This document shows, piece after piece, positions 63,945 to 64,000 of a stretch of 64,000 nucleotides of DNA. Position 1 is the stretch's first letter. Each line of letters starts with the position of its first letter. The position numbers and the translations under genes were made by a program. Below the pieces are notes generated by a model that was given only the letters and a program-made list of their open reading frames with translations, ran no database searches and was not told the DNA's origin. Origin of the DNA: Leifsonia sp. Leaf264 (GTDB taxonomy: Bacteria > Actinomycetota > Actinomycetes > Actinomycetales > Microbacteriaceae); the NCBI RefSeq assembly GCF_001422325.1, contig NZ_LMMR01000001.1, positions 869,256 to 933,255 on the forward strand, given 5' to 3'.

Positions 63945-64000
63945 CAAATTGGAATTATGTAGAGAATGAGGCTCAAATCGTCAACAAAACTGTTTCTGTG

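Noticed and set aside
1-64000. tRNA, rRNA, CRISPR, riboswitch, insertion sequence, prophage or attachment site.
   Set aside because: No cloverleaf sequence, regular spacer array, transposase, integrase or phage structural gene was seen. The repeats found are short and local.

Overview
The window is chromosomal DNA from a high-GC actinobacterium, most likely a member of the Microbacteriaceae. The pointers are: GC-rich third codon positions throughout; three copies of a small protein family I associate with Microbacteriaceae (DUF7882-like); a DUF222/HNH gene; an F420-type luciferase-like oxidoreductase; a SufS-SufU pair; and many genes whose start codon lies 6-7 nt after a -10 box, as expected for leaderless mRNAs. 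I saw no rRNA, tRNA, CRISPR array, insertion sequence, integrase or phage gene. The species cannot be named from this sequence.

Layout. 1-2.4 kb: end of an unknown gene, a YdeI-like protein and a DUF222/HNH protein, then a degenerate repeat patch. 2.4-7 kb: sugar locus A, a tandem (two-domain) TetR regulator divergent from an MFS transporter and a cytoplasmic GH3 glycosidase. 7-23 kb: general metabolism and envelope or stress genes: VOC proteins, epoxide hydrolase, P-loop kinase, Mn-catalase, lipid kinase, FadD, a membrane protein with PspA, SufS-SufU, HAD hydrolase, F420 oxidoreductase, DUF72, HdeD. 23.4-27 kb: a polytopic membrane protein fused to a GH5 glycosidase, and a zinc alcohol dehydrogenase. 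27-31.5 kb: a signalling island with a Ser/Thr kinase, a PAS-GAF-GGDEF cyclase translationally coupled to an RsbQ-like hydrolase, and an EAL phosphodiesterase. 33-35.4 kb: IclR with a two-subunit CoA transferase. 35.4-41.8 kb: sugar locus B, TetR divergent from MFS-GH3-GH3. 41.8-44.9 kb: an Lrp regulator divergent from a single-chain 2-oxoacid dehydrogenase E1. 44.9-59.7 kb: an aromatic or cyclic-compound catabolic cluster. 59.7-63.9 kb: the methylcitrate operon gntR-prpD-prpB-prpC.

How the genes work together. Loci A and B are paralogous: a transporter imports a glycoside and cytoplasmic GH3 enzymes split it under a divergent TetR protein. In the catabolic cluster a flavin hydroxylase, a small extradiol dioxygenase and an FAH-type hydrolase form one transcription unit. 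An AAHS-type importer and a second arm (NmrA, HIT, hydrolase, two amidohydrolases, aldehyde dehydrogenase) carry matching AT-rich elements near a GntR gene, which suggests one regulon. Propionyl-CoA and 3-oxoacid products could be handled by the adjacent prp operon and by the CoA transferase.

The most unusual element is the rsbQ-like hydrolase joined by an ATGA overlap to a PAS-GAF-GGDEF gene. In Bacillus RsbQ acts on a PAS-PP2C phosphatase; here the output appears to be cyclic-di-GMP. Also notable are the three scattered DUF7882-like paralogues, a tandem TetR, short leaderless upstream ORFs, a TGTCAA(C/T)CCCC promoter element at helically phased distances, and a recurring word (CGGATGC/GCATCCG) that appears to override codon choice and also builds terminator stems.
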